The notes beneath the pieces were generated by a model. That model was given only the letters and a program-made list of their open reading frames with translations, ran no database searches and was not told the DNA's origin. From an uncultured Sphingomonas sp. (GTDB lineage: Bacteria; Pseudomonadota; Alphaproteobacteria; Sphingomonadales; Sphingomonadaceae), in the NCBI RefSeq assembly GCF_934560975.1, contig NZ_CAKTFO010000035.1:1-20918 (forward strand): a DNA stretch of 20,918 nucleotides, written 5' to 3'. Of this stretch, positions 15,245 through 20,918 are shown piece by piece. Positions within the stretch are counted from its first letter, which is position 1. The number at the start of each line of letters is the position of its first letter. Position numbers and translations under genes: made by a program.

Positions 15245-16305
15245 CACAGCAGATGCCCAGTGCGGTCGCGCTTGACCGCGAGGTAATGGGCATTGTGCGG
15301 GTTGGGCGGCAGCGCATGCGGCACGCGCTCCACCACGCTGACCCCTGCCGCCTCCAGCCCCGCGACCTTGTTCGGATTATTGGTGAGCAGCCGTACCCGC
15401 TCCTGCCCCAGCAGGCGCAGCATGGCGGCCGCGATGCTGAAGTCGCGCGCGTCGATGGCAAAGCCCAGCCGCAGGTTGGATTCGACCGTGTCATAGCCCT
15501 GATCCTGCAATGAATAGGCGCGCAGCTTGTTGACCAGGCCGATGCCCCGCCCCTCCTGGCGGAGGTAGAGCAGGATGCCCCAGCCGCTGGCGGCGATGGC
15601 GGCGATCGCCGCATGCAGCTGCGGACCGCAATCGCATTTCAGGCTGCCGAGCACGTCGCCGGTGAGGCATTCGCTGTGCAGCCGCACCAGCGGCGGATTG
15701 CCGTCGGGCGCGCCGATCACCAATGCCACATGCTCGGCCGCATCGGCGGGCGCGCGGAAGGCGACGATCTCGGCCTGTTCCGCGCCTGCGACCGGAAGAT
15801 GCGCGCGCGCGGCGATGGCGAGGCCCATCTGCCGCGCATAGCCGGCAATGTCATCGGCCGTGACATGGGCTTCTGCCGGACCATCGCTTCGCACGAAGAA
15901 GGTCGGCAGCAGACCCGCGTTGCGCGCGAGCGACAAGGCCGCCGATGCGGCGCAGACCGCCACCACCGGACAGGTGCGATACGGCCCCTTCAGCGGCGTC
16001 GCGAGATCGTGGGCCGGATCGGCCAGCGCCACGGCGGCGGGCAGGTCCAGCCACGGCACCCGCGCCACCATCACCGGCGCACCCGGCGTCGCGGCATCGC
16101 GCTGGTTCGCAAGCTTCAGCACCGCCGCCCGCTCGTCTGACAGCAAAACGTCGGCCGTGCCGTCGGGATCGAAGGCGGTCAGGCGCGGATCGTCGGCCGT
16201 CTCCACCGCCAGCACGGATATGGTGCCGTCCGCGCCCGTGATCGCGACCGGCCAGCCGCGCCTGACGGCATCGATGGCGCGGGCCGCCGCACGCGGGTCG
16301 CTCAC
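15244..16305 (-). CDS. ribA: GTP cyclohydrolase II
   Basis: This enzyme catalyses the first step of riboflavin synthesis, opening GTP to the diaminopyrimidine with release of formate and pyrophosphate. In the 353-residue product the RibA domain (about 160-345) has all zinc ligands (SEC at Cys213; CDC at 224 and 226), RQEGRGIGL (249-257), and YDTVESNLRLGF. The first about 140 residues sit where RibB would be in bifunctional RibBA, but no DHBP synthase acidic signature is visible, so this half is probably inactive. Starts at GTG 16305, overlapping the xth stop as GTGA; the upstream ATG at 16362 would lie deep inside xth. It overlaps the YkuD gene at its 3' end. Confidence 0.93.
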   Translation of the reverse strand: MSDPRAAARAIDAVRRGWPVAITGADGTISVLAVETADDPRLTAFDPDGTADVLLSDERAAVLKLANQRDAATPGAPVMVARVPWLDLPAAVALADPAHDLATPLKGPYRTCPVVAVCAASAALSLARNAGLLPTFFVRSDGPAEAHVTADDIAGYARQMGLAIAARAHLPVAGAEQAEIVAFRAPADAAEHVALVIGAPDGNPPLVRLHSECLTGDVLGSLKCDCGPQLHAAIAAIAASGWGILLYLRQEGRGIGLVNKLRAYSLQDQGYDTVESNLRLGFAIDARDFSIAAAMLRLLGQERVRLLTNNPNKVAGLEAAGVSVVERVPHALPPNPHNAHYLAVKRDRTGHLL

Positions 16306-17105
16306 ACCTGAAACTCGGTAACGAGCGGGACATGGTCGGACGGCTTCAGCCAGTTGCGGCAATCCTCATGCACCATATGCGCGACCGCCTTGGCCGCGAG
16401 CGAGGGCGAGGCCCACATATGGTCGAGCCTGCGGCCGCGATCGTTCACCGTCCAGTCGGGCGAGCGATAGCTCCACCAAGTATGGAGCCGCGCGGGCGCG
16501 GGATGGAAATGCCGGCCGAGATCGACCCAGTCGTGCGCCGCCTGGAGCCGACCCAGCGCCTCCACCTCCACCGGCGTATGGCTGACCACGTCCAGCAACT
16601 GCTTGTGGCTCCACACGTCCGACGGCAAAGGCGCGATGTTGAAGTCGCCCACCATCAGGGCCGGTTCGCTGAGGCAGCGGGACCATTCGGTCATCCGCTC
16701 CACGAAGGCGAGCTTCTGCGCAAATTTGGGATTTACCGCCGGGTCGGGAACGTCGCCGCCCGCTGGCACATAGACGTTTTCCAGCCGGAACCCCGCCTCC
16801 AGCCGCACGCCCACATGGCGTGCCTCGCCATTGTCCTGCCAATCATAGCGCCAGCAATCCTCCGGCGCATCGAGCAACGGCAAGCGGGAGAGGATCGCGA
16901 CGCCATGGTGCATGCGCTGGCCGTGCAGGCGCTGGTGGACATAGCCCATGCGGTTGAAATCGGCGGCCGGAAAAACGTCGTCCGCCGCCTTGGTTTCCTG
17001 CAGGCATAATATGCAGGGGCGTTCCTGTTGCAGGAAGCGTTCCACGATCCCGATCCGCGCCCGCACCGAATTGATGTTCCACGACGCAATCTTCAGCACG
17101 GTCAT
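16302..17105 (-). CDS. xth: Exodeoxyribonuclease III (AP endonuclease, EEP family)
   Basis: This base-excision repair enzyme cuts at abasic sites and removes 3' blocks or nucleotides. The 267-residue length is usual for Xth. Catalytic motifs are visible: SWNINSVRAR (8-17), LCLQETK (33-39, Mg-binding Glu), NVYVPAGGD, MVGDFNIAP (Asp/Asn pair), DRGRRLDHMW, and the final KPSDHVPL with the catalytic Asp-His. It is first in a three-gene unit with ribA and the YkuD gene, joined by a GTGA overlap. A TACAGG hexamer ends 6 nt before the ATG and may be a -10 for a leaderless message. A terminator for lolA lies just upstream. Confidence 0.96.
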   Translation of the reverse strand: MTVLKIASWNINSVRARIGIVERFLQQERPCILCLQETKAADDVFPAADFNRMGYVHQRLHGQRMHHGVAILSRLPLLDAPEDCWRYDWQDNGEARHVGVRLEAGFRLENVYVPAGGDVPDPAVNPKFAQKLAFVERMTEWSRCLSEPALMVGDFNIAPLPSDVWSHKQLLDVVSHTPVEVEALGRLQAAHDWVDLGRHFHPAPARLHTWWSYRSPDWTVNDRGRRLDHMWASPSLAAKAVAHMVHEDCRNWLKPSDHVPLVTEFQV

Positions 17106-17149
17106 GAGCAGCCTGTAGCGATCCTGCGACGGCGTGGAAAGCAGCAGGC

Positions 17150-17178
17150 GGAAAAGGAAGAGCCCCCGCTCCGGGGGC
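17150..17178 (-). terminator. Factor-independent terminator downstream of lolA
   Basis: Read on the minus strand: a 7-bp G+C stem GCCCCCG / CGGGGGC with a GAG loop (17178-17162), followed by the T-rich tail TCTTCCTTTT. It lies between the lolA stop and the xth start and should insulate the xth-ribA-YkuD unit from lolA transcription. Confidence 0.75.
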
Positions 17179-17227
17179 GGGAGCGAGGGCCGACCATGCG
17201 TTCGTCACGCAGGTGGGTCGCGCGGAT

Positions 17228-17311
17228 CAGGCCCGGGTAACAGGGGGGAAATCCCGGACAGCCAGCGCGGCCACGTCCTCCATATAGGACAGCGTTCCTG
17301 TCGCTGCCATG
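17228..17311 (-). CDS. Possible 27-residue small protein after lolA
   Basis: A short frame begins at ATG 17311-17309, ten bases past the lolA stop, and ends TGA near 17228. It reads MAATGTLSYMEDVAALAV then a 9-residue tail ending PPVTRA, with ordinary high-GC codons. No Shine-Dalgarno is evident, and the stretch just before the ATG is AT-rich (AGATAACAATCTATTC). It lies before the lolA terminator, so it would be on the lolA transcript. No family recognised; chance is possible. Confidence 0.25.
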
Positions 17312-17320
17312 AATAGATTG

Positions 17321-17923
17321 TTATCTATTGCGATTTCGCGGGCGTGGATCGCGCCACAGGAACGTCCTGTCGCTGACCGGCACGTTGAACCGCTGGTTCG
17401 ACAGGACCAGGGTGGATCGGTTGCCCTGCGCGTCCAGCACCGTCCATCCCGCCAGCATGAGTCCGCCCGGCGCGGTCGGCGCCTGGGTGAAGCCGATGGT
17501 GATGGTGCCAATTTCCGGATGCTTGGGGTCCCGGCCTTCGATCAGGATGCGGCCGGCCGGCGCGTTGGGCAGCACCTTGGCGATGCCCGACAGGTCGCGA
17601 TTGGGATCGAGCAGGATCGACAAGGGCGAGTTGCCGATCGGCCAGCGCGATACCTGTGCCACCTGATAGTCGATCATGATCAGCGCCTTGCCGTCGCCCA
17701 CCACCAGCAGGGGAACGCCCTTCTGGTATTGGAATCGGACCCTGCCCGGGCGCTTCAGCGTGAGGGTGCCGGTCAGCGTCTTGCCGCGCTGGTCGGTCTG
17801 GGTGAAATCGGCCGTCATCGTCTCCACCGCGCGGAGATGCGTCTGCACCTGCCCCAGGACGCCGGTGGCGGCGGAGACGGGGGCGGCGGCAAGAAGGACG
17901 AGCGGGGCCGTGTAACGAAGCAT
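17321..17923 (-). CDS. lolA: LolA-family outer-membrane lipoprotein carrier
   Basis: LolA ferries lipoproteins through the periplasm from LolCDE to the outer membrane. The mature sequence has the LolA half-barrel pattern: HLRAVETMTADFTQTDQRGKT, then GTLTLKRPGRVRFQY, LLVVGDGKALIMIDYQVAQV, and late strands ending SNQRFNVPVSDRTFLWRDP. A signal peptide (LVLLAAAPVSAA) precedes it. I place the start at ATG 17923, which AGGA precedes by 6 nt, giving 200 residues; ATG 17938, five codons earlier, lacks such a site. It is monocistronic or carries only a small downstream frame, and ends at a clear terminator. No LolB gene is in the window. Confidence 0.92.
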   Translation of the reverse strand: MLRYTAPLVLLAAAPVSAATGVLGQVQTHLRAVETMTADFTQTDQRGKTLTGTLTLKRPGRVRFQYQKGVPLLVVGDGKALIMIDYQVAQVSRWPIGNSPLSILLDPNRDLSGIAKVLPNAPAGRILIEGRDPKHPEIGTITIGFTQAPTAPGGLMLAGWTVLDAQGNRSTLVLSNQRFNVPVSDRTFLWRDPRPRNRNR

Positions 17924-18001
17924 GCGGGTTCCTAGCATGACGGCGCGGATACGCGAGAGGCGTTGAACTGTCCCTGAACCCGGAGGGTCCGCAACGTGCC
18001 G

Positions 18002-19324
18002 CTATGCCCGCCGCTCCTCTCGCAGCCGCTGCCAATATGCCAGCCGTTCCGCGATCTTCGCCTCGAACCCGCGTGGGGTGGGCGCATAGAAGGTCTGCGG
18101 CGTCATGTCCTCCGGCCAGTAATCGGCGCCGGAGAAGGCATCCGGCGCATCATGGTCGTAGGTGTAGCCCTTGCCATAGCCGGCCGTCTTCATCAGCTTG
18201 GTCGGCGCATTGAGGATGTTGGGCGGCGGCATCAGGGACCCCGTTTCCCTGGCCGCGCGCGCCGCCGCCTTGTACGCCATGTAGCCGGCGTTGGATTTGG
18301 GCGCGGTCGCCAGATAGACGATGGCGTTGGCAATGGCGAGTTCGCCCTCGGGCGAGCCGAGGAAGTCATAGGCATCCTTGGCGGCCACGCATTGCACCAG
18401 CGCTTGGGGATCGGCGAGGCCGATATCCTCGCTCGCCATCCGCACGATCCGGCGGAGCAGATAGAGCGGCTCCTCTCCCGCCACCAGCATCCGCGCGAGA
18501 TAATAGAGCGCCGCCTGCGGATCGGACCCGCGCACCGCCTTGTGCAGCGCGGAGATGAGGTTGTAATGCCCCTCCCGATCCTTGTCATAGACCGCCACCC
18601 GGCGATGCAGCAGCTGCGCCAGCGCACCCGGATCGAGCGGCTGGGTCAGGCCGACAGAGAACAATGTCTCCGCCTGGTTGAGCAGGAAGCGCCCATCGCC
18701 GTCCGCGCTCGCCACCAGCGAATCGCGCGCCTCCGCCGTGAGCGGGAGGGGACGCCCTTCCAGTTCCTCCGCGCGATCGAGCAAGCGGGTTAGAGCGGCA
18801 TTGTCGAGCCGGTTGAGGATCAGCACCTGCGCCCGGCTGAGCAAAGCGGCGTTGAGCTCGAACGATGGATTTTCAGTGGTGGCACCCACCAGCACCACCG
18901 TGCCGTCTTCGACGAAAGGCAGGAAACCGTCCTGCTGGGCCCGGTTGAAGCGGTGGATCTCGTCCACGAACAGCAGGGTCCGGCGGCCGAGCAGGGCATG
19001 CTCGCGCGCCTCGGCAAAAACCTTCTTGAGGTCCGCCACGCCGGAGAATACGGCCGAGATCGCGACGAACCGCAGGCCCACCGCGTCGGCCAGCAGGCGG
19101 GCGATGGAGGTCTTGCCCGTGCCCGGCGGTCCCCACAAGATCATGGAGGACAGGCGGCCGGCGGCAACCATCCGGCCGATCGCGCCGGTGGGACCGGTGA
19201 GATGTTCCTGCCCGATCACCTCGGCCAGCGTGGACGGACGGAGCCGGTCGGCCAGTGGGGCGTCGGCAGGCGGGGAGGATCCCGGCGCGTCCCGCGGCGG
19301 CTCGGTTCCAAAAAGGTCGGACAT
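18002..19324 (-). CDS. rarA: Replication-associated recombination protein RarA (MgsA)
   Basis: RarA is a clamp-loader-like AAA+ ATPase acting at stalled or collapsed replication forks and at single-strand DNA ends. The 440-residue protein has an N-terminal SDLFG stretch, PLADRLRPSTLAEVIGQEHL, Walker A GPPGTGKT (65-72), Walker B FVDEIH (119-124), sensor 1 GATTENPSFE (about 147-156), and the C-terminal helical tetramerisation domain with LYYLARMLVAGEEPLYLLRR and ASEDIGLADP. ATG 19324 is preferred over an in-frame extension to 19375 because MSDLFG is the family start and a TATAGG box ends 6 nt before it. Divergent from the padR gene. Confidence 0.97.
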   Translation of the reverse strand: MSDLFGTEPPRDAPGSSPPADAPLADRLRPSTLAEVIGQEHLTGPTGAIGRMVAAGRLSSMILWGPPGTGKTSIARLLADAVGLRFVAISAVFSGVADLKKVFAEAREHALLGRRTLLFVDEIHRFNRAQQDGFLPFVEDGTVVLVGATTENPSFELNAALLSRAQVLILNRLDNAALTRLLDRAEELEGRPLPLTAEARDSLVASADGDGRFLLNQAETLFSVGLTQPLDPGALAQLLHRRVAVYDKDREGHYNLISALHKAVRGSDPQAALYYLARMLVAGEEPLYLLRRIVRMASEDIGLADPQALVQCVAAKDAYDFLGSPEGELAIANAIVYLATAPKSNAGYMAYKAAARAARETGSLMPPPNILNAPTKLMKTAGYGKGYTYDHDAPDAFSGADYWPEDMTPQTFYAPTPRGFEAKIAERLAYWQRLREERRA

Positions 19325-19330
19325 GCCTTG

Positions 19331-19359
19331 CCTATAGAACGCCCCGCCGCCCCTGCGAA
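19331..19359 (-). promoter_or_regulatory. Candidate rarA promoter, probably leaderless
   Basis: On the minus strand: TTCGCA (19359-19354), 17-bp gap, TATAGG (19336-19331), then 6 nt to the ATG at 19324. The predicted start site coincides with or nearly touches the start codon. Confidence 0.45.
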
Positions 19360-19385
19360 GGCGCGCGCTGCCCACCGCCCCGTGC

Positions 19386-19429
19386 TGCCGCCGGAAGATG
19401 GCGCCGCCATCCGGCTCGGTCCGGCGGCA
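19386..19429. repeat. Nested inverted repeat between the rarA and padR promoters
   Basis: Outer arms TGCCGCCGGA (19386-19395) and TCCGGCGGCA (19420-19429) match perfectly over 10 bp. Inside them lies a second palindrome, GATGGCG-C-CGCCATC (19397-19411). No T-run follows, and both flanking genes are transcribed away from it, so it is not a terminator for either. It could be a regulator site or a small mobile repeat. Confidence 0.5.
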
Positions 19430-19464
19430 CGAAGGCGTGGGTCGCCCCTTCGCAAAAGCCGCAA

Positions 19465-19496
19465 TTGAATCGTTACAAGATATATCTTATATATAG
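19465..19496 (+). promoter_or_regulatory. padR promoter with operator-like palindrome
   Basis: TTGAAT (19465-19470), 17-bp gap, TTATAT (19488-19493). The gap contains a perfect 12-bp palindrome AAGATATATCTT (19477-19488), followed by TATATA, a sharp AT-rich island in GC-rich DNA. PadR-type repressors, including YqjI, bind palindromic sites at their own promoters, and binding here would block RNA polymerase. Autoregulation is inferred from position. Confidence 0.65.
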
Positions 19497-19520
19497 CACG
19501 ACTAAGTGGAGATATGAACA

Positions 19521-20111
19521 ATGCATTTTGAACATGGCTTCGGCCGCTGGTTTGGCGGCGGTGGATTTGGCGGCGGCATCCATGGCCTGCACCGTCACGG
19601 CGGAGGCCGGGGTGAACATAGTCGCGGCGGCGGCGGTGGCGGCGGACGGCGCCGCGTGTTCGACGGGGGCGAGTTGCGGCTGGTGCTGCTGGCTCTGCTG
19701 GAGGAGCAGCCGCGCCACGGTTACGACCTGATCCGCGAGGTGGAGGAGCGGACCGGCGGCGCTTATGTTCCCAGCCCGGGCGTCGTCTATCCAACGCTGA
19801 CCATGCTGGACGAACTGGGCCATATCGACGAGGTGAAGGAAGCGGGCGCCCGCAAACGCTTCGCCATCACCGAAGCCGGTCGCACCCATCTGGACGAGAA
19901 GCGTGACGAGGCCGACGCCCTGATCGCGCGCCTGTCGCGCCTCGGCCAGGAGGAAAGCCGTCATGGGGCCGCGCCGGTCAAGCGGGCGATGATGAGCCTG
20001 CATATGGCGCTGCGCGACGCCCTGTCCTCCACGCAGGATCGCGACATGGTGCACGACGTCACCGCGATCCTGGACGAGGCGACCCGCAAGATCGAGCGGC
20101 TGGAACGGTGA
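19521..20111 (+). CDS. PadR-family regulator with His/Gly-rich N-terminus (YqjI-like)
   Basis: This 196-residue transcriptional regulator has a His/Gly/Arg-rich, probably disordered N-terminus (1-47; His at 2, 5, 21, 24, 26 and 33; no Cys). A PadR winged helix (about 48-125) follows: FDGGELRLVLLALLEEQPRH, GYDLIREVEERT, the wing-proximal YVPSPGVVYPTLTMLDELG, and KRFAITEAGRTHL. A C-terminal dimerising helix comes after. E. coli YqjI has the same plan and senses nickel/iron through its Cys/His-rich tail, so metal sensing is likely but unproven; fewer ligands here could change metal preference. GGAGA precedes the ATG. An operator-like palindrome sits in its promoter, and the DUF2218 gene lies 51 bp downstream. 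Confidence 0.92.
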   Translation: MHFEHGFGRWFGGGGFGGGIHGLHRHGGGRGEHSRGGGGGGGRRRVFDGGELRLVLLALLEEQPRHGYDLIREVEERTGGAYVPSPGVVYPTLTMLDELGHIDEVKEAGARKRFAITEAGRTHLDEKRDEADALIARLSRLGQEESRHGAAPVKRAMMSLHMALRDALSSTQDRDMVHDVTAILDEATRKIERLER

Positions 20112-20162
20112 TGCGCCGACATGATCGCGCGCCCATCTTCCGGGCTATCCAAGGAGAATGAC

Positions 20163-20489
20163 ATGACCCAGAGCTTTTCCAGCAGCGCCGCCGTGCCGAC
20201 GGACAGCGGCAGCCGCTACCTCCAGCAATTGTGCAAGCATTGGTCGCACAATCTGGCAGTGGAATTCACGCCCGACCATGGCACGGTGACCTTCCCCCGC
20301 GACGCGCGCGGGGCCGATTACCCGGGCGATGCCGTCGCGACGTTCGACGCGCGCGAGACCAGCCTGGAGGTGCGGGTCGACGCATCCTCGATCGAACAGC
20401 TGGCGCAACTCAAGGCGGTGGTGGCAAGCCACCTCGATCGCTTTGCCTTCCGCGAAGCGCCGCTGACGTTCGACTGGCGGGACGCCTGA
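20163..20489 (+). CDS. DUF2218 domain protein
   Basis: This 108-residue cytosolic protein matches DUF2218: RYLQQLCKHWSHNLAVEF (about 18-35), GTVTFPRDARG, then a strand-rich middle and a C-terminal VVASHLDRFAFRE helix/strand. DUF2218 occurs next to, or fused with, siderophore-interacting FAD reductases (YqjH/ViuB type) and under PadR regulators; it has no assigned reaction. His27 and Cys23 in the CKHWSH patch could bind metal or heme, which is speculation. AAGGAG lies 6 nt before the ATG, a stronger ribosome site than that of padR. Probably co-transcribed with padR; no reductase follows. Confidence 0.88.
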   Translation: MTQSFSSSAAVPTDSGSRYLQQLCKHWSHNLAVEFTPDHGTVTFPRDARGADYPGDAVATFDARETSLEVRVDASSIEQLAQLKAVVASHLDRFAFREAPLTFDWRDA

Positions 20490-20521
20490 CCGCCCCGCCG
20501 CCGCCGTCAGTCGTCAGTCCG

Positions 20522-20918
20522 TCAGGCCAGCGCCACGCCCGCCGGCAGCGGGCCGGTCACCGCCTCTGCCACTTCCGTCCGGTCGATCGGAGCTTCCTCG
20601 CCGCGCGAATAGGTGCCGACCAGCAGGCCGGCGGCCAGCACGTGGCCGCGCAACGCATAGGCCAGCGCCTCGCGATCGGGGGTGGGCCCGAGTTCCGGCA
20701 CGGCGCCGAGCGCGAACAGCTGGAACACATAATCATGGCTGCCATGCCCGGTCGGCGGATCGGGCGGCAGCCAGCCTTCCGTGAAGAAGCTGCTGCGACC
20801 GACATCGCGCCCGTCCGCCTGGCCATCGCCGTCGCGGACGATCGCTCCCTCCGCCAGCCGCCGTTCGTCGGCGGGGATGTTCCAGAGGATGGCGTGCACC
20901 AGGGGCTGCGTCGCCGGG
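20522..20918 (-). CDS. YbhB/YbcL family PEBP protein (5' end beyond window)
   Basis: This is the C-terminal about 131 residues of a phosphatidylethanolamine-binding-protein-fold protein (Raf-kinase-inhibitor-like, bacterial YbhB/YbcL). Visible: LVHAILWNIPAD, GRSSFFTEGWLPPDPPTGHG, HDYVFQLFALG, and the C-terminal helix region VLAAGLLVGTYSRG. The frame stays open through the window edge at 20918, so the N-terminus and the DPDAP ligand motif are not seen; the GTG at 20899 is internal. Substrate is unknown; some members are periplasmic, others cytosolic, and localisation cannot be judged. Convergent with the DUF2218 gene, 32 bp apart. Confidence 0.88.
   Translation of the reverse strand, partial: PATQPLVHAILWNIPADERRLAEGAIVRDGDGQADGRDVGRSSFFTEGWLPPDPPTGHGSHDYVFQLFALGAVPELGPTPDREALAYALRGHVLAAGLLVGTYSRGEEAPIDRTEVAEAVTGPLPAGVALA

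Noticed and set aside
16306..16362. Upstream ATG start for ribA at 16362
   Set aside because: It would overlap xth by about 60 bp, and the extra residues do not look like part of the protein. The GTG at 16305 forms a clean GTGA junction.
19514..19531. Five-codon frame (MNNAF) overlapping the padR start
   Set aside because: Its ATG is only one base from the GGAGA ribosome site, too close for initiation; the padR ATG at 19521 has better spacing.

Overview
The window is a high-GC (roughly two-thirds G+C) bacterial chromosome segment, most likely from an alphaproteobacterium of the Sphingomonadaceae (Sphingomonas-like). I infer this from the gene block DUF3576 lipoprotein - leuS - lptE - holA, the codon use, the GTG/TTG starts, the short overlapping operons and a CCGCGAAGGCGGG inverted repeat of a kind I associate with sphingomonad intergenic DNA. 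Most of the window is housekeeping sequence with a few accessory insertions. I saw no tRNA, rRNA, CRISPR array or phage genes.

Layout. 1-74: last codons of an IS5-family transposase. 75-322: short stretch of uncertain content. 323-2161 (-): typA/bipA. 2318-4254 (+): a TelA-family gene followed by a two-helix membrane protein resembling the XpaC partner. 4320-4694 (-): a VOC-fold gene of lower GC. 4925-6757 (+): a 7TM-DISM diguanylate cyclase. 6771-11331 (-): holA, lptE, leuS and a DUF3576 lipoprotein, one operon read from DUF3576 toward holA. 11531-12274 (+): predicted outer-membrane beta-barrel protein. 12275-12547: intergenic repeats. 12548-13105 (-): ThiE/TenI-like protein. 13128-14734 (+): yggS and an exported alpha/beta hydrolase. 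14744-17105 (-): xth, ribA and a YkuD protein, joined by stop/start overlaps. 17321-17923 (-): lolA, with a factor-independent terminator behind it. 18002-19324 (-): rarA. 19521-20489 (+): a His/Gly-rich PadR regulator and a DUF2218 protein. 20522-end (-): a PEBP (YbhB/YbcL) protein cut by the window edge.

Functional themes. lptE (LPS assembly), lolA (lipoprotein transport), the YkuD protein, the DUF3576 lipoprotein and the barrel protein concern the envelope. leuS, typA, holA, rarA and xth concern translation and DNA maintenance. ribA and the ThiE-like gene concern cofactors, and yggS concerns PLP balance. The most system-like piece is the PadR-DUF2218 pair. The regulator has the architecture of E. 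coli YqjI (His-rich N-terminus plus PadR winged helix). DUF2218 often travels with YqjH-type siderophore-interacting reductases, but no such reductase is present here. An AT-rich operator-like palindrome lies between the -35 and -10 of the PadR promoter, which suggests an autoregulated metal-responsive unit.

Limits: function calls come from motif recognition by eye; no database search was run. GC figures given as counts were counted by hand on the stated rows. Promoter calls are visual matches.
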